DNA of 64,000 nucleotides. Source: an uncultured Dorea sp. Lineage in GTDB: Bacteria; Bacillota; Clostridia; Lachnospirales; Lachnospiraceae. The stretch is taken from assembly GCA_910585725.1 (NCBI GenBank), contig CAJUFA010000016.1, forward strand, positions 13,165-77,164. Reading direction: 5' to 3'. The notes beneath the pieces were generated by a model. The model saw only the letters and a list, made by a program, of their open reading frames with translations, was not told the origin of the DNA and ran no database searches. Made by a program: the position numbers and the translations under genes. This document shows, in pieces, positions 7,911-16,443 of the stretch (position 1 is the stretch's first letter; each line of letters begins with the position of its first letter).

Positions 7911-9470
7911 TTATTTATTTTCTCTTACAAACACCGCCGTTGCTCCTGGAATAACAAGTTTTCCGTCCCGCAGCACAATATCTCCGCCGTTCTGGTAGAG
8001 AACATCCCCTAAGCTTCCGTCATACGCGAAGCTTGCTTCCTCTCCTGACGGATTGATTACTATAAGAACCGACTCGTTATCGTCAAACCTTCTGTATGCC
8101 AACGGATACGCGTTCTCTTCGCAATACAGGAACTCTACCTGCGCTTCGCTCTGAAGCACCTTAGCCCCCTGGCGGACAGCAATCAGCTTCTTAACCTCAT
8201 GGTACACAGAATTTGGATCCGCCATCTGATTCTCCGCCGTCGGACGGTTCTCGTCCGGATCGACAGGTATATAAAGTTCATCTGCCTTCGCCTCGGAGAA
8301 CCCGGCATTCAATCCGCTGTTCCACTGCATCGGCGAACGGGAACCCGTCCGGATATACCCGCCTTCTACAGACACCACATCCTTAAGATAACGCATCCCC
8401 AGCTCATCTCCGTAATAGATGAACGGCGCTCCCGGTAGCGACAGGATAAACGCAAATACAATCTTAACTTCTTCTTCATCCAGCCACTTGGTCAGACGCT
8501 CCATATCATGATTGCCGGAAGGCATACAGATCATGCCCTTTCCGTTGGTGGGTTCATAACATTTCTTATAATAATCAATAAATGCTTTCGCATTTCCCTT
8601 ACCCTTCCGGGTAAAATACGGATTATCCGCGTGGTACAGATCCGTATAGTGGCTCGGTCCAAAATGAAGCATAAAGTCCATATGATACCCGGACCGTAAG
8701 CTTCTGTCCGGCTGTCCCCACTCGGAGATCATCGCCGCCTCCGGAAACTCCTTATCCAGAAAATCACGGAAATCGCTCCACAGCGCAATCGTTCCTTCCT
8801 GATCAGGATCATTCTTCACAAGGGAACCCGCCATATCCACACGGAACCCGTCGCAGCCTGCTTTCAGCCAGAATCTCATGACATCCTTGACGGCCTCGCG
8901 GGTTGCCAGCGCATCCTCGGAATCCATGGCCTGCTGCCAACTTGGATTCTCGACCTTATAGCACCCATAGTTCAGACAGGGCTGATGCGCATAGAAGTTC
9001 ACAGCCACGCAGCCGTTCCTCTGACTCATTCCCCTTAAGAAGCCTCGGATATTCTCATCTCCTTCGAACTCTGTCCAGGCGTCGTCCGTCCAGACATACC
9101 GCCCGGAATAAGGATTCTTCTCTGGTTTCAGAGATTCCTTGAACCATTCATGCTCCCAGGATGTATGTCCCGGAACCAGATCCAGCAGCACGTGCATCCC
9201 TCTCTTATGAATCTCGTCAAACAACCGCTTCAAATCCGCATTGGTTCCGTATCTTGGCGCCACTTTCATATAGTCGGAAACGTCATATCCTGCGTCAAGA
9301 AACGGCGACTCGAAACAAGGATTCAGCCAGATTGCATTGCATCCCAATTCCGCGATATAATCCAGATGCTCGATAATCCCCTGGATATCCCCGATTCCGT
9401 CCGCGTTCGTATCCGCGAAAGACTGGGGATATATCTCATAGAACACTGCGTTTTTCAACCATTCTACCAT
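7911..9470 (-). CDS. GH13 alpha-amylase-family glycosidase
   Basis: A 519-residue cytoplasmic GH13 protein (no signal peptide). It has region I LDLVPGHTS, nucleophile Asp near 210 in GFRVDMAGSL, acid/base Glu near 248 in ISEWGQP, and the third Asp near 320 in SGNHDMERL. It diverges from the two plus-strand glucosidases and resembles the alpha-amylase/alpha-glucosidase-like proteins encoded with sugar ABC transporters. AGGAG lies eight bases before the start. It is the last gene of the minus-strand uptake operon, 71 bases after the ATPase gene. It probably cleaves the imported maltodextrin or a related alpha-glucoside; the exact substrate cannot be read from sequence. Confidence 0.88.
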   Translation of the reverse strand: MVEWLKNAVFYEIYPQSFADTNADGIGDIQGIIEHLDYIAELGCNAIWLNPCFESPFLDAGYDVSDYMKVAPRYGTNADLKRLFDEIHKRGMHVLLDLVPGHTSWEHEWFKESLKPEKNPYSGRYVWTDDAWTEFEGDENIRGFLRGMSQRNGCVAVNFYAHQPCLNYGCYKVENPSWQQAMDSEDALATREAVKDVMRFWLKAGCDGFRVDMAGSLVKNDPDQEGTIALWSDFRDFLDKEFPEAAMISEWGQPDRSLRSGYHMDFMLHFGPSHYTDLYHADNPYFTRKGKGNAKAFIDYYKKCYEPTNGKGMICMPSGNHDMERLTKWLDEEEVKIVFAFILSLPGAPFIYYGDELGMRYLKDVVSVEGGYIRTGSRSPMQWNSGLNAGFSEAKADELYIPVDPDENRPTAENQMADPNSVYHEVKKLIAVRQGAKVLQSEAQVEFLYCEENAYPLAYRRFDDNESVLIVINPSGEEASFAYDGSLGDVLYQNGGDIVLRDGKLVIPGATAVFVRENK

Positions 9471-9541
9471 ATCAACTACTCCTCTATCTATATACTTATC
9501 TTACATAACTTTACTATATATTCTCCTGCCTCGACGATACC

Positions 9542-10642
9542 CTAATGACAGATCGCTTTCTCCGTATCTTTATCGAAGAAATGTGCTTTCTCCATCTTAG
9601 CCGCCACCCTAGCCGGTCCTTTTGCCAACGGTTCCTCAGACGACGCTATCTTTACAGTAATCGGTATATCGTCAACTGTCAGATGCAGGTGATAATCCGC
9701 GCCCATCAGCTCGCTGAAATTCATCTCTGCATTCAATGTATTATCCTTCGTCATCTTTTCTTTCGGAAGGAAATCCTCCAGGCGAAGTCCCATCACTACA
9801 TTCTTGCCGACGTACGGAACAAGCGCTTTCTTCTTGAAATCAGGAATTAACAGTTTATTGCCTCTGACAATTGCATAAAGTTTCTCACCCTCCTGCCTGA
9901 TATCCGCCTCCATGAAGTTCATCTGCGGGCTGCCGATGAAGCCTGCCACAAACAGATTATCCGGCGTATCATACAGAACCTGAGGCGTATCGAACTGCTG
10001 CACGATACCTTCCTTCATGACTACAATTCGATCTCCCATCGTCATGGCCTCTGTCTGGTCATGTGTTACATATACGAAAGTAATATCCAGCTTCTGGTGA
10101 AGTTTGGCGATCTCCGTCCTCATGGACGCGCGAAGCTTGGCGTCCAGGTTAGACAGCGGCTCATCCAGAAGGAATACGGCCGGATTACGGACCATCGCAC
10201 GGCCTAACGCAACTCTCTGTCGCTGTCCGCCGGAGAGCTCCTTCGGTTTACGGCTTAACAAATGCTCCAGGTCAAGGATCCTCGCCGCCTCATGTACACG
10301 GCGGTCAATCTCGGCTTTATCTTCCTTGCGAAGATTCAGTCCGAAAGAAATATTCTTATATACATTCATATGAGGATAGAGCGCATAATTCTGGAATACC
10401 ATTGCAATGTCACGGTCTTTTGGCGGAACCTTGTTCACCAGACGGTCTCCGATATATACTTCACCCTCCGTAATCGTCTCAAGCCCTGCGATCATACGCA
10501 GCGTTGTAGATTTCCCGCACCCCGACGGCCCTACCAGGATAATGAATTCCTTATCCTTAATCTCCAGGTTCAGATTCGGGACAACCGGAGATGCCGCTCC
10601 ATCATAGGTCTTTGTTACATTTTTAAAACTGATCGAAGCCAT
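9542..10642 (-). CDS. msmK: Sugar ABC transporter ATP-binding protein (MsmK/UgpC/MalK type)
   Basis: A 366-residue ATPase that powers alpha-glucoside import. Walker A GPSGCGKST, Q-loop FQNYALYPHM, signature LSGGQRQR, Walker B VFLLDEPLSNLDA and H-loop YVTHDQ are all present, followed by a C-terminal OB-type (TOBE) domain from about residue 235. I use the ATG at 10642: GGAGGAG lies seven bases upstream, whereas the in-frame ATG at 10648 is too close. The two permeases and the binding protein lie upstream in the same operon. In Firmicutes one such ATPase often serves several sugar transporters. Confidence 0.93.
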   Translation of the reverse strand: MASISFKNVTKTYDGAASPVVPNLNLEIKDKEFIILVGPSGCGKSTTLRMIAGLETITEGEVYIGDRLVNKVPPKDRDIAMVFQNYALYPHMNVYKNISFGLNLRKEDKAEIDRRVHEAARILDLEHLLSRKPKELSGGQRQRVALGRAMVRNPAVFLLDEPLSNLDAKLRASMRTEIAKLHQKLDITFVYVTHDQTEAMTMGDRIVVMKEGIVQQFDTPQVLYDTPDNLFVAGFIGSPQMNFMEADIRQEGEKLYAIVRGNKLLIPDFKKKALVPYVGKNVVMGLRLEDFLPKEKMTKDNTLNAEMNFSELMGADYHLHLTVDDIPITVKIASSEEPLAKGPARVAAKMEKAHFFDKDTEKAICH

Positions 10643-10712
10643 AATCATTCTCCTCCAAGTTTATTATTAGTCTTTTTTAACCAAAGATAAATCTGCATGA
10701 TATGCCGGCGCA

Positions 10713-11456
10713 TCAGCGCCGTCTGTTTTTCTTCGTACAGCCCGCCCTGGCGTAACGGGACTTCTCCGTCCGATGCTCCTCGTCGATAAACAGAGCTTCC
10801 TCCGGCGCCTCGTGGGATAATTCCAACTTCTCAGGGTCAATCATCCGGAACGCCTTTTGAAAGAAGATACTGTTCAGATAAGCGACGATCCCGAATCCCA
10901 ACGTCCCCCACAGGAACACGGCCAGACTCACACCCTCCGGGTTCATGAAAAAAGAGATATAAACCGCCCCCGCCGTCAGCAGAATGCTGAGTACTGTCCA
11001 TGGCAAAGCCGCTATACTTAAGAGCCACGCATTTCTCAAGGTATTTTTAATTCTGTTCTTATATCTGGCCTGCAGAGGGAACAGATACTGGAATCCAAAC
11101 AGAAAGATCACGCACATCATAAAGAAGCTGACCCTGTACATCTTTCCTGCCAATCCTGTCATACTTGCTATGATAAAATAATAGATTCCGAGAAATGCAA
11201 ACGCCAGCAGGCAGATAAGCCAAAGCGTCGTCCCTTGTCCGAAATTCCGCTTAAACGCGTTCCAAAACTGTTTTGCGATGATATCGTCCTCATCGTCCTC
11301 CCAGATTGCCTGCATACACGCATATAACGCCGACAGCGACGCGCCGATCGTAAAAAGAGGCAGAGAAAACAGACAGAACAACACGTTACATAGGAATATA
11401 TTCGCTAATTTCCCAAGATTGTACATCAACGGACCATTCATATCAAACAAACTCAT
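10713..11456 (-). CDS. YesL-family (DUF624) membrane protein
   Basis: A 247-residue integral membrane protein with about five hydrophobic segments. It opens with MSLFDMNGPLMYNLGKLANI, the pattern of YesL/DUF624 proteins commonly encoded beside carbohydrate ABC transporters in Firmicutes. AAAGGAG precedes the start. It lies between malG-like and msmK genes in one direction with short gaps. The role of the family is not established; a regulatory or assembly role for the transporter is inferred from linkage. Confidence 0.82.
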   Translation of the reverse strand: MSLFDMNGPLMYNLGKLANIFLCNVLFCLFSLPLFTIGASLSALYACMQAIWEDDEDDIIAKQFWNAFKRNFGQGTTLWLICLLAFAFLGIYYFIIASMTGLAGKMYRVSFFMMCVIFLFGFQYLFPLQARYKNRIKNTLRNAWLLSIAALPWTVLSILLTAGAVYISFFMNPEGVSLAVFLWGTLGFGIVAYLNSIFFQKAFRMIDPEKLELSHEAPEEALFIDEEHRTEKSRYARAGCTKKNRRR

Positions 11457-11480
11457 AACAGACTCCTTTAATACAAGTAT

Positions 11481-12341
11481 TTACTTGATAGCTCCCTCTA
11501 CCATTCCATTCATAATCTGCTTCTGTGCAACCAGGAAGATAACAATCATAGGAACGATTGCCAGCAGCGCCGCCGTCAGGATCAGATCCCATTGCTTAAC
11601 GTAAGAACCTACGAACGCCTGTACCGCGACAGGAAGCGTCTTTACTTTTCCGTTCTGTCCAAGCATCAGGGACGGAAGCAGATAGTCGTTCCAGATCCAC
11701 ATACCGTTCAGAATCGTAACCGTAGTGATGACCGGCGTGAGCAGCGGGAAGATAATACGGAAGAAAGTTCCTTCCGGCGAGCAGCCGTCGATCGACGCCG
11801 CTTCTTCAAGCTCGTAAGGAATACCTTTGATAAAACCGGTCAGGATAAATACCGTCATAGCCCCTCCGAATCCGCAGTAAGCAAATACAATACCCGGGAT
11901 GGACTGCAGCATGGAGATACCGATAAACTGGCTCACATCACGGAATGTAGAGATCAGCGGCAGCATGACAACCTGGAACGGAATGATCATGGATGCGATA
12001 AATACCATATAGATAGCCGTAGACCATTTGGTTTTATTCCGGCAGATAACCCACGCAGCCATACCGCCGAAGAGCGCCAGGAGAACCAGCGACAACACCG
12101 TAATAATTACAGACGTACCAAAAGCATACCAGAAGTTAAAATTGGAGTTATTAACTACGGCCGAGATATTGGACATAAGCTGCGAGAAGCCGACGCCTCC
12201 AAAACCTACCGGGTTCGCGACAATACCGTTCGCGTTCTTGAATGTATTGAGCACAACCAGGTAGAACGGAAACAGAGTATAGACTGCAACAATCACGCCT
12301 AGGATCGTGAAAATTATTTTGTTGGATTTTTTCATTCCCAT
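11481..12341 (-). CDS. Sugar ABC transporter permease, MalG type
   Basis: A 286-residue inner-membrane permease with six predicted helices. The EAA coupling loop (YELEEAASIDGCSPEGTFFR) sits near residue 180. It pairs with the MalF-type permease whose stop codon overlaps its start (TAATG, one base shared), a sign of translational coupling. GGAGGT lies nine bases before the ATG at 12341. Together with the ATPase and lipoprotein of the same operon it forms a CUT1-type importer for oligosaccharides. Confidence 0.93.
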   Translation of the reverse strand: MGMKKSNKIIFTILGVIVAVYTLFPFYLVVLNTFKNANGIVANPVGFGGVGFSQLMSNISAVVNNSNFNFWYAFGTSVIITVLSLVLLALFGGMAAWVICRNKTKWSTAIYMVFIASMIIPFQVVMLPLISTFRDVSQFIGISMLQSIPGIVFAYCGFGGAMTVFILTGFIKGIPYELEEAASIDGCSPEGTFFRIIFPLLTPVITTVTILNGMWIWNDYLLPSLMLGQNGKVKTLPVAVQAFVGSYVKQWDLILTAALLAIVPMIVIFLVAQKQIMNGMVEGAIK

Positions 12342-13405
12342 TATAACTCTACCTCCTTGCTGTTAGATATACGAACCTGAATAATGGATACGCAGGCCAG
12401 AATGATGAAAAACAGAACTGCCTTCGCCTGACCAAGCGCATAACTGTTCTTCGTAATCGCCGTATTATAGATATTAAGAGCAAGCATCTGAGTGCCGTTC
12501 GTCAGGTAACTTCCCATGAAATCAGCTACAGATCCCGTACCATTGGTCAGCGCCATGTTTACATCAAACTGCTTGAACGCAGACGTCAGAGTCAGGAAGG
12601 TACAGATCGTAATTGTGGATGCAATCATAGGAATCTTGATCTTGAACAGGGTTGTCAGCGCGTTCGCCCCGTCGATCTGGGACGCTTCCAGCACGTCTTT
12701 CGGAACTGTTGTAAGACCCGTTACATAGATCAGCATTATATAGCCGGCATACTGCCAGATATATACGACTACAATCGCCGCAAACGCCGTCTTCGTATTA
12801 GACAGCACAGAATTCAACATTCCCCATTTGGAAGTAATCTGAATCAATACATTGTTAAATACGAACTGCCAGATATAACCCAGTACGATACCGCCGATCA
12901 GGTTTGGCAGGAAATACGCCGCCCGGAAGAAATTAACTCCTCTCATCTTGGAAGTGCAGAGCAGGGCAAGCATAAAACCAATCACATTTATCAGCACCAT
13001 ATTGAATATAACGAATAAAAATGTCAGCAATACAGACCAGATGAACGACGGATCCTTGAACATCGTCGTGTAATTGGAAAATCCGACAAAACCGGTCAGC
13101 CTGATTCCGTTCCAATCGGTAAACGAGTAGATAATACCCAAACCTAACGGAATTAAAACCGTCACCGCGAATGAAAACAACAGCGGGAATAAGAATATAA
13201 AATTAATAATACTACGGTGATGTTCTACTGTCGGAAAGAAATACAAACCCATCAGGAATACGATGGCGCCGATTACCAGCAGCGCGCCCCTGTAAGACGC
13301 CTGGTTTCCGGAAAAATCCAAAACCAACGCTATCACAAGACCCGCGATTCCTGCAAGCAGAAGAACATAAGACAACAATTTCATATTTTTTGAGTTTTCA
13401 GCCAT
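12341..13405 (-). CDS. Sugar ABC transporter permease, MalF type
   Basis: A 354-residue permease. It has two extra N-terminal helices (about 8-65) before the six-helix core, which begins around residue 70. The EAA loop (VLEASQIDGANALTTLFKIK) is near residue 240. GAGGAG lies upstream of the start. A 178-base gap with two hairpins separates it from the binding-protein gene, so expression is probably lower than that of the binding protein. Confidence 0.93.
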   Translation of the reverse strand: MAENSKNMKLLSYVLLLAGIAGLVIALVLDFSGNQASYRGALLVIGAIVFLMGLYFFPTVEHHRSIINFIFLFPLLFSFAVTVLIPLGLGIIYSFTDWNGIRLTGFVGFSNYTTMFKDPSFIWSVLLTFLFVIFNMVLINVIGFMLALLCTSKMRGVNFFRAAYFLPNLIGGIVLGYIWQFVFNNVLIQITSKWGMLNSVLSNTKTAFAAIVVVYIWQYAGYIMLIYVTGLTTVPKDVLEASQIDGANALTTLFKIKIPMIASTITICTFLTLTSAFKQFDVNMALTNGTGSVADFMGSYLTNGTQMLALNIYNTAITKNSYALGQAKAVLFFIILACVSIIQVRISNSKEVEL

Positions 13406-13443
13406 TGCTGCAGCTCCTCTCTCTCATTTAATTTATATGGCTT

Positions 13444-13540
13444 CGGGAAACTGCCTACGCCGTTTCCCGATATGATATACGTCTGACGACCGGCCATGCC
13501 GTCCGTCAAAAAATGGACGGCAGCCAGCCGGCGCCGTCCA
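13444..13540 (-). terminator. Intercistronic hairpins / partial terminator
   Basis: Two hairpins between the binding-protein and malF genes. The first in transcript order (13507-13540) has a GGACGGC/GCCGTCC stem followed by a T run. The second (13444-13469) has an 8-bp CGGGAAAC/GTTTCCCG stem. The first looks like a leaky terminator, the second like an RNA-stabilising hairpin. Confidence 0.6.
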
Positions 13541-13583
13541 CTTTCCAGTGGTCTAATCTCAGGACGAATGAATTCCCGAAAAA

Positions 13584-14906
13584 TTAGTTCGCATAGCAAG
13601 CCTCAGAAACCTGCTTGATTGTCTTTACAAAACCATCCTTATCCAGAGCGCCTGACGCATAGTCTGCAAATACCTGTCCGGTATAATTCATAGCATAGCC
13701 TTCCTTCATATCAAGCCAATGCCAGGAGGATGTCTTCTCATCGGCAATATAATCTACCATAGCCTGTGCAAACGGATCTGCCGCCACATAAGTACAGGAT
13801 TTGAACGGACTGATGAATCCGGCTTCTTCAACCAATACCTTCTGTGCCTCATCTTCCGACATCCACTGTAAGAATTTCTTTGCCTCTTCTGCGTTGCCGT
13901 CAGAGTAAACGGACCACCAGGAAGGTGAATTCGTCAGGATTGTATCGATACCGTCCTGGAACGCATAAGGAATCATGCCTACCTCGAAATTACCCGCCGC
14001 GTCATAAGCGTCTTTATCATCTGTCGTCATCGTCGCGCCGATCCAGGATCCCTGAGTAACGAACGCATACTTACCGGAAGCAAAATTTAAGATCTGCTGA
14101 TCGTATGTACCGGAAACCAGGAGAGCCGGATCAGAATATTCATTCAAAACACCTACATATTCTGCAAAATCTCCCAGACGTTCATCATCGAATTTACCGC
14201 CGTCGTTCAACATATCGATGTATGTCGTATCGTCTCGCTCAAGACCTGCATCCAGGTAGTTTGCAAAGAGATGCTGACCGGTTGACCAATAAAGGTTTGT
14301 AGGCTCCGCACAATATCCGACCACCGCTGTGATGCCAAGCTCATCCTTCTTGGAATCTATAGTCTTAAACGCCTCTTCCAGTTTCTTTGTATCCGTCAAT
14401 GCAGCGGGGTCAATGCCTGCTTTATCAATGATCTCCTTGTTATAAGCAAGTCCGATACCCTCTACAGTATATGGATATCCTATTACTCCTTCTTCTTCAT
14501 CTACGTACGCGTTATCTGTGTCGGAAGCCCATTTCTCACCGCTCATATCTTCCAACATTCCTGACCAGTTCTCGAACTCTGGTCCAAGGGCGTTTACAAA
14601 GATGTCCGGCATATTACCTGCCTGATAATACCCTTTAATCGTACCCTGAATATCGACGCCGCCGCCCATAGACTCGATCTCAACGGTTATACCCGTCTTT
14701 TCTTTGTAAATATCAGCAAGTTTTTTAAGTGTTGCGTCAATCTCGATCTTACCATTTACCAGACGGATCGTCTTGCCGTCGGAACCAGAAGAAGAACCGC
14801 CGCCGGATCCGGAATTACTGTCAGAATCTCCGCCGGATGATCCGCATGCCGCTAACCCTAATACCATTGTCGCCGCTAAAAATGCTGCAAAAACTTTCCT
14901 TTTCAT
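13584..14906 (-). CDS. Sugar-binding lipoprotein of ABC transporter (solute-binding family 1)
   Basis: A 440-residue secreted lipoprotein. It has a basic start MKRKVF, a hydrophobic stretch, and lipobox LAAC, so Cys21 would be the lipidated N-terminus. A Ser/Gly-rich linker follows, then the two-lobed family 1 binding domain. It captures an oligosaccharide outside the cell for the permeases encoded downstream. The ATG at 14906 is chosen because GGAGG lies about six bases upstream; the ATG at 14918 lies before this site. It is the first gene of the operon, directly after the promoter with LacI-type palindromes. The substrate is likely a maltodextrin or isomalto-oligosaccharide, judged from the enzymes around it. 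Confidence 0.93.
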   Translation of the reverse strand: MKRKVFAAFLAATMVLGLAACGSSGGDSDSNSGSGGGSSSGSDGKTIRLVNGKIEIDATLKKLADIYKEKTGITVEIESMGGGVDIQGTIKGYYQAGNMPDIFVNALGPEFENWSGMLEDMSGEKWASDTDNAYVDEEEGVIGYPYTVEGIGLAYNKEIIDKAGIDPAALTDTKKLEEAFKTIDSKKDELGITAVVGYCAEPTNLYWSTGQHLFANYLDAGLERDDTTYIDMLNDGGKFDDERLGDFAEYVGVLNEYSDPALLVSGTYDQQILNFASGKYAFVTQGSWIGATMTTDDKDAYDAAGNFEVGMIPYAFQDGIDTILTNSPSWWSVYSDGNAEEAKKFLQWMSEDEAQKVLVEEAGFISPFKSCTYVAADPFAQAMVDYIADEKTSSWHWLDMKEGYAMNYTGQVFADYASGALDKDGFVKTIKQVSEACYAN

Positions 14907-14960
14907 TTTGTCCTCCACATGTTTGATTATTTTTATAACATGTTATAAATGGTCTAACCT

Positions 14961-14978
14961 ACCTTTTGCGCATAAGGT
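14961..14978. promoter_or_regulatory. LacI-family operator O1
   Basis: ACCTTTTGCGCATAAGGT, an 18-base palindrome with one mismatched pair and a TGCGCA centre. It sits just downstream of the predicted transcription start of the uptake operon, a classic repression position. Confidence 0.7.
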
Positions 14979-14990
14979 ATCTTGCTAGAT

Positions 14991-15019
14991 ATATTAGCAT
15001 TATTTTTTAATTTTATCAA
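14991..15019 (-). promoter_or_regulatory. Promoter of the sugar uptake operon
   Basis: On the minus strand: -35 TTGATA (15014-15019), 17-base spacer, -10 TAATAT (14991-14996). Palindromes lie immediately before the -35 and just past the expected start site. Confidence 0.65.
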
Positions 15020-15020
15020 T

Positions 15021-15038
15021 ATCTTTTGCGCATAAGTT
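15021..15038. promoter_or_regulatory. LacI-family operator O2
   Basis: ATCTTTTGCGCATAAGTT shares the CTTTTGCGCATAAG core with O1 and abuts the -35 element. Its centre is 60 bases from O1. Confidence 0.65.
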
Positions 15039-15120
15039 TCAAAAAATATATCTTTAGATATATTTTTGTAAAATTTTCACAAAGTAATTCTAAGTTAATT
15101 ATTTATTTTAACTATACATT

Positions 15121-15138
15121 TACTTATACGCAAAAGTA
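15121..15138. promoter_or_regulatory. LacI-family operator O3
   Basis: TACTTATACGCAAAAGTA is the same motif in the opposite orientation (TACTTTTGCGTATAAGTA on the minus strand), 100 bases upstream of O2 by centres. It could support looping. Confidence 0.6.
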
Positions 15139-15142
15139 ATTC

Positions 15143-15203
15143 AAAAAAATACGGGCGAAGGTTTCACTTACATACAAAACTATGCAAGTAAAACCTTCGC
15201 CCG
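15143..15203 (-). terminator. Terminator of lacI
   Basis: An 18-bp stem with one mismatch (arms begin CGGGCGAAGGTTT), followed on the minus strand by a run of seven Ts. It ends the regulator gene before the uptake-operon promoter region. Confidence 0.85.
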
Positions 15204-15240
15204 CAGCCTTATCGAAGTTCTGCTTCAAAATCATTCTTCT

Positions 15241-16299
15241 CTATTTTGCTTCTGCGTCATGGCCCTTTCCATAACCGACGTAAGAACCTATTGTCTTCAC
15301 ACTGTCTCTCACGATCAGCTCCACCGGAAGCTTAACATCCCAATCCGGGATTTCCTCGCCCTGGATCATCTTAATCAGAGTATCTACGGCAAGTTCGCCT
15401 CGCCGAATCGGGTCCTGGCGTATCGTCGTAAGCGCCGGCCGGATGATCCTGGAGATTAAGACATCGTCAAACCCTGTAAAAGACAGATCCTCTGGTATCC
15501 TGATTCCCCGGTCGCTGAAATAACTCATCAAAAGAACCGCCCAATAATCCGAACAGCACATGAACGCCGTATAATTTCTGGACATATAATAAAGCTCTTC
15601 CATACTGGTCTCCATCTCCGTCACTCCCCGCTGGATGATCAGCAGATCCTTCGAATCCGCCTTAAATCCATATTTAGCCAGCGCCCTCTGATGCCCGATA
15701 TAACGAATATAATCTACACCTTCCATGTTATCCGCCAGGAACGCGATCCTCCTGTGGCCGCATTCTAACAGATGGAGCGTCATCTCATAAGCTCCCTTTT
15801 CATCATCCAGCCCCACATTCACATAATTCATGATATCCCTGGGGGCATAGCTGTCTATCAGGACGATGGGATTCTTGTATCTGCTCTTGATCTTTACAAA
15901 ATCATCGTGGAGAATTCCAAGCAGTATCAATCCGTCCACATTCCAGGTCAGAACATTTCTGATAAGCTCCTGAATATCGTCGGACGTATAGATCATCATG
16001 AAATATCCCCGGCGGCGGATCTCTGCCTCGACCGCCCCAAGCAAAACACTGAAAAACGGATCTGCTATTATATTGTCATACTGCCCTTTTCTGCCCTTTA
16101 TGGAAACGCCGATGATCTTAGAACATTTCTGAGACAAGCTTCTCGCGCTGTTATTCGGGACATAATCATATTCTTTCAGCAGCTTTTCCACCCGTTCTAC
16201 CGTCTTCTGCGAGACTTCGCTCGTCTTTCCGTGGATAACATTCGACACAGTCGTCGTGCTGATCCCCAACATATCAGCCATATCCTTAATTGTTATCAT
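15241..16299 (-). CDS. LacI-family transcriptional repressor of the alpha-glucan genes
   Basis: A 352-residue repressor. The N-terminal LacI helix-turn-helix (MITIKDMADMLGISTTTVS and a hinge ARSLSQK) is followed by a periplasmic-binding-protein-like sugar sensor ending near residue 340. The start at 16299 has GGGAGGT upstream and aligns with the family start; a frame from 16359 is longer than the family. Three matching palindromes flank the promoter of the downstream transporter operon, the probable target. It is divergent from malQ, so their shared 144-base region may also be controlled. The inducer is likely a maltose-type sugar (inference). Confidence 0.93.
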   Translation of the reverse strand: MITIKDMADMLGISTTTVSNVIHGKTSEVSQKTVERVEKLLKEYDYVPNNSARSLSQKCSKIIGVSIKGRKGQYDNIIADPFFSVLLGAVEAEIRRRGYFMMIYTSDDIQELIRNVLTWNVDGLILLGILHDDFVKIKSRYKNPIVLIDSYAPRDIMNYVNVGLDDEKGAYEMTLHLLECGHRRIAFLADNMEGVDYIRYIGHQRALAKYGFKADSKDLLIIQRGVTEMETSMEELYYMSRNYTAFMCCSDYWAVLLMSYFSDRGIRIPEDLSFTGFDDVLISRIIRPALTTIRQDPIRRGELAVDTLIKMIQGEEIPDWDVKLPVELIVRDSVKTIGSYVGYGKGHDAEAK

Positions 16300-16443
16300 A
16301 AATATACCTCCCTGTGAACCGCCAATATACCTTTGGATTCCCAAAAAATTATAACACAAACCTAAAGTTGCAACAAGTTGCCACTTGCGTTTTGTCAGAA
16401 AAAGGGGTACATTAATGTTATAAATATTCTGGAGGTACTATCA

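Noticed and set aside
11592..12302. 236-codon open frame on the plus strand
   Set aside because: It is antisense to the MalG-type permease, with an Arg/His-rich sequence typical of shadow frames.
16300..16443. LacI operator between lacI and malQ
   Set aside because: AAGTTGCAAC-like pieces occur, but none matches the CTTTTGCGCATAAG core of the three clear sites.
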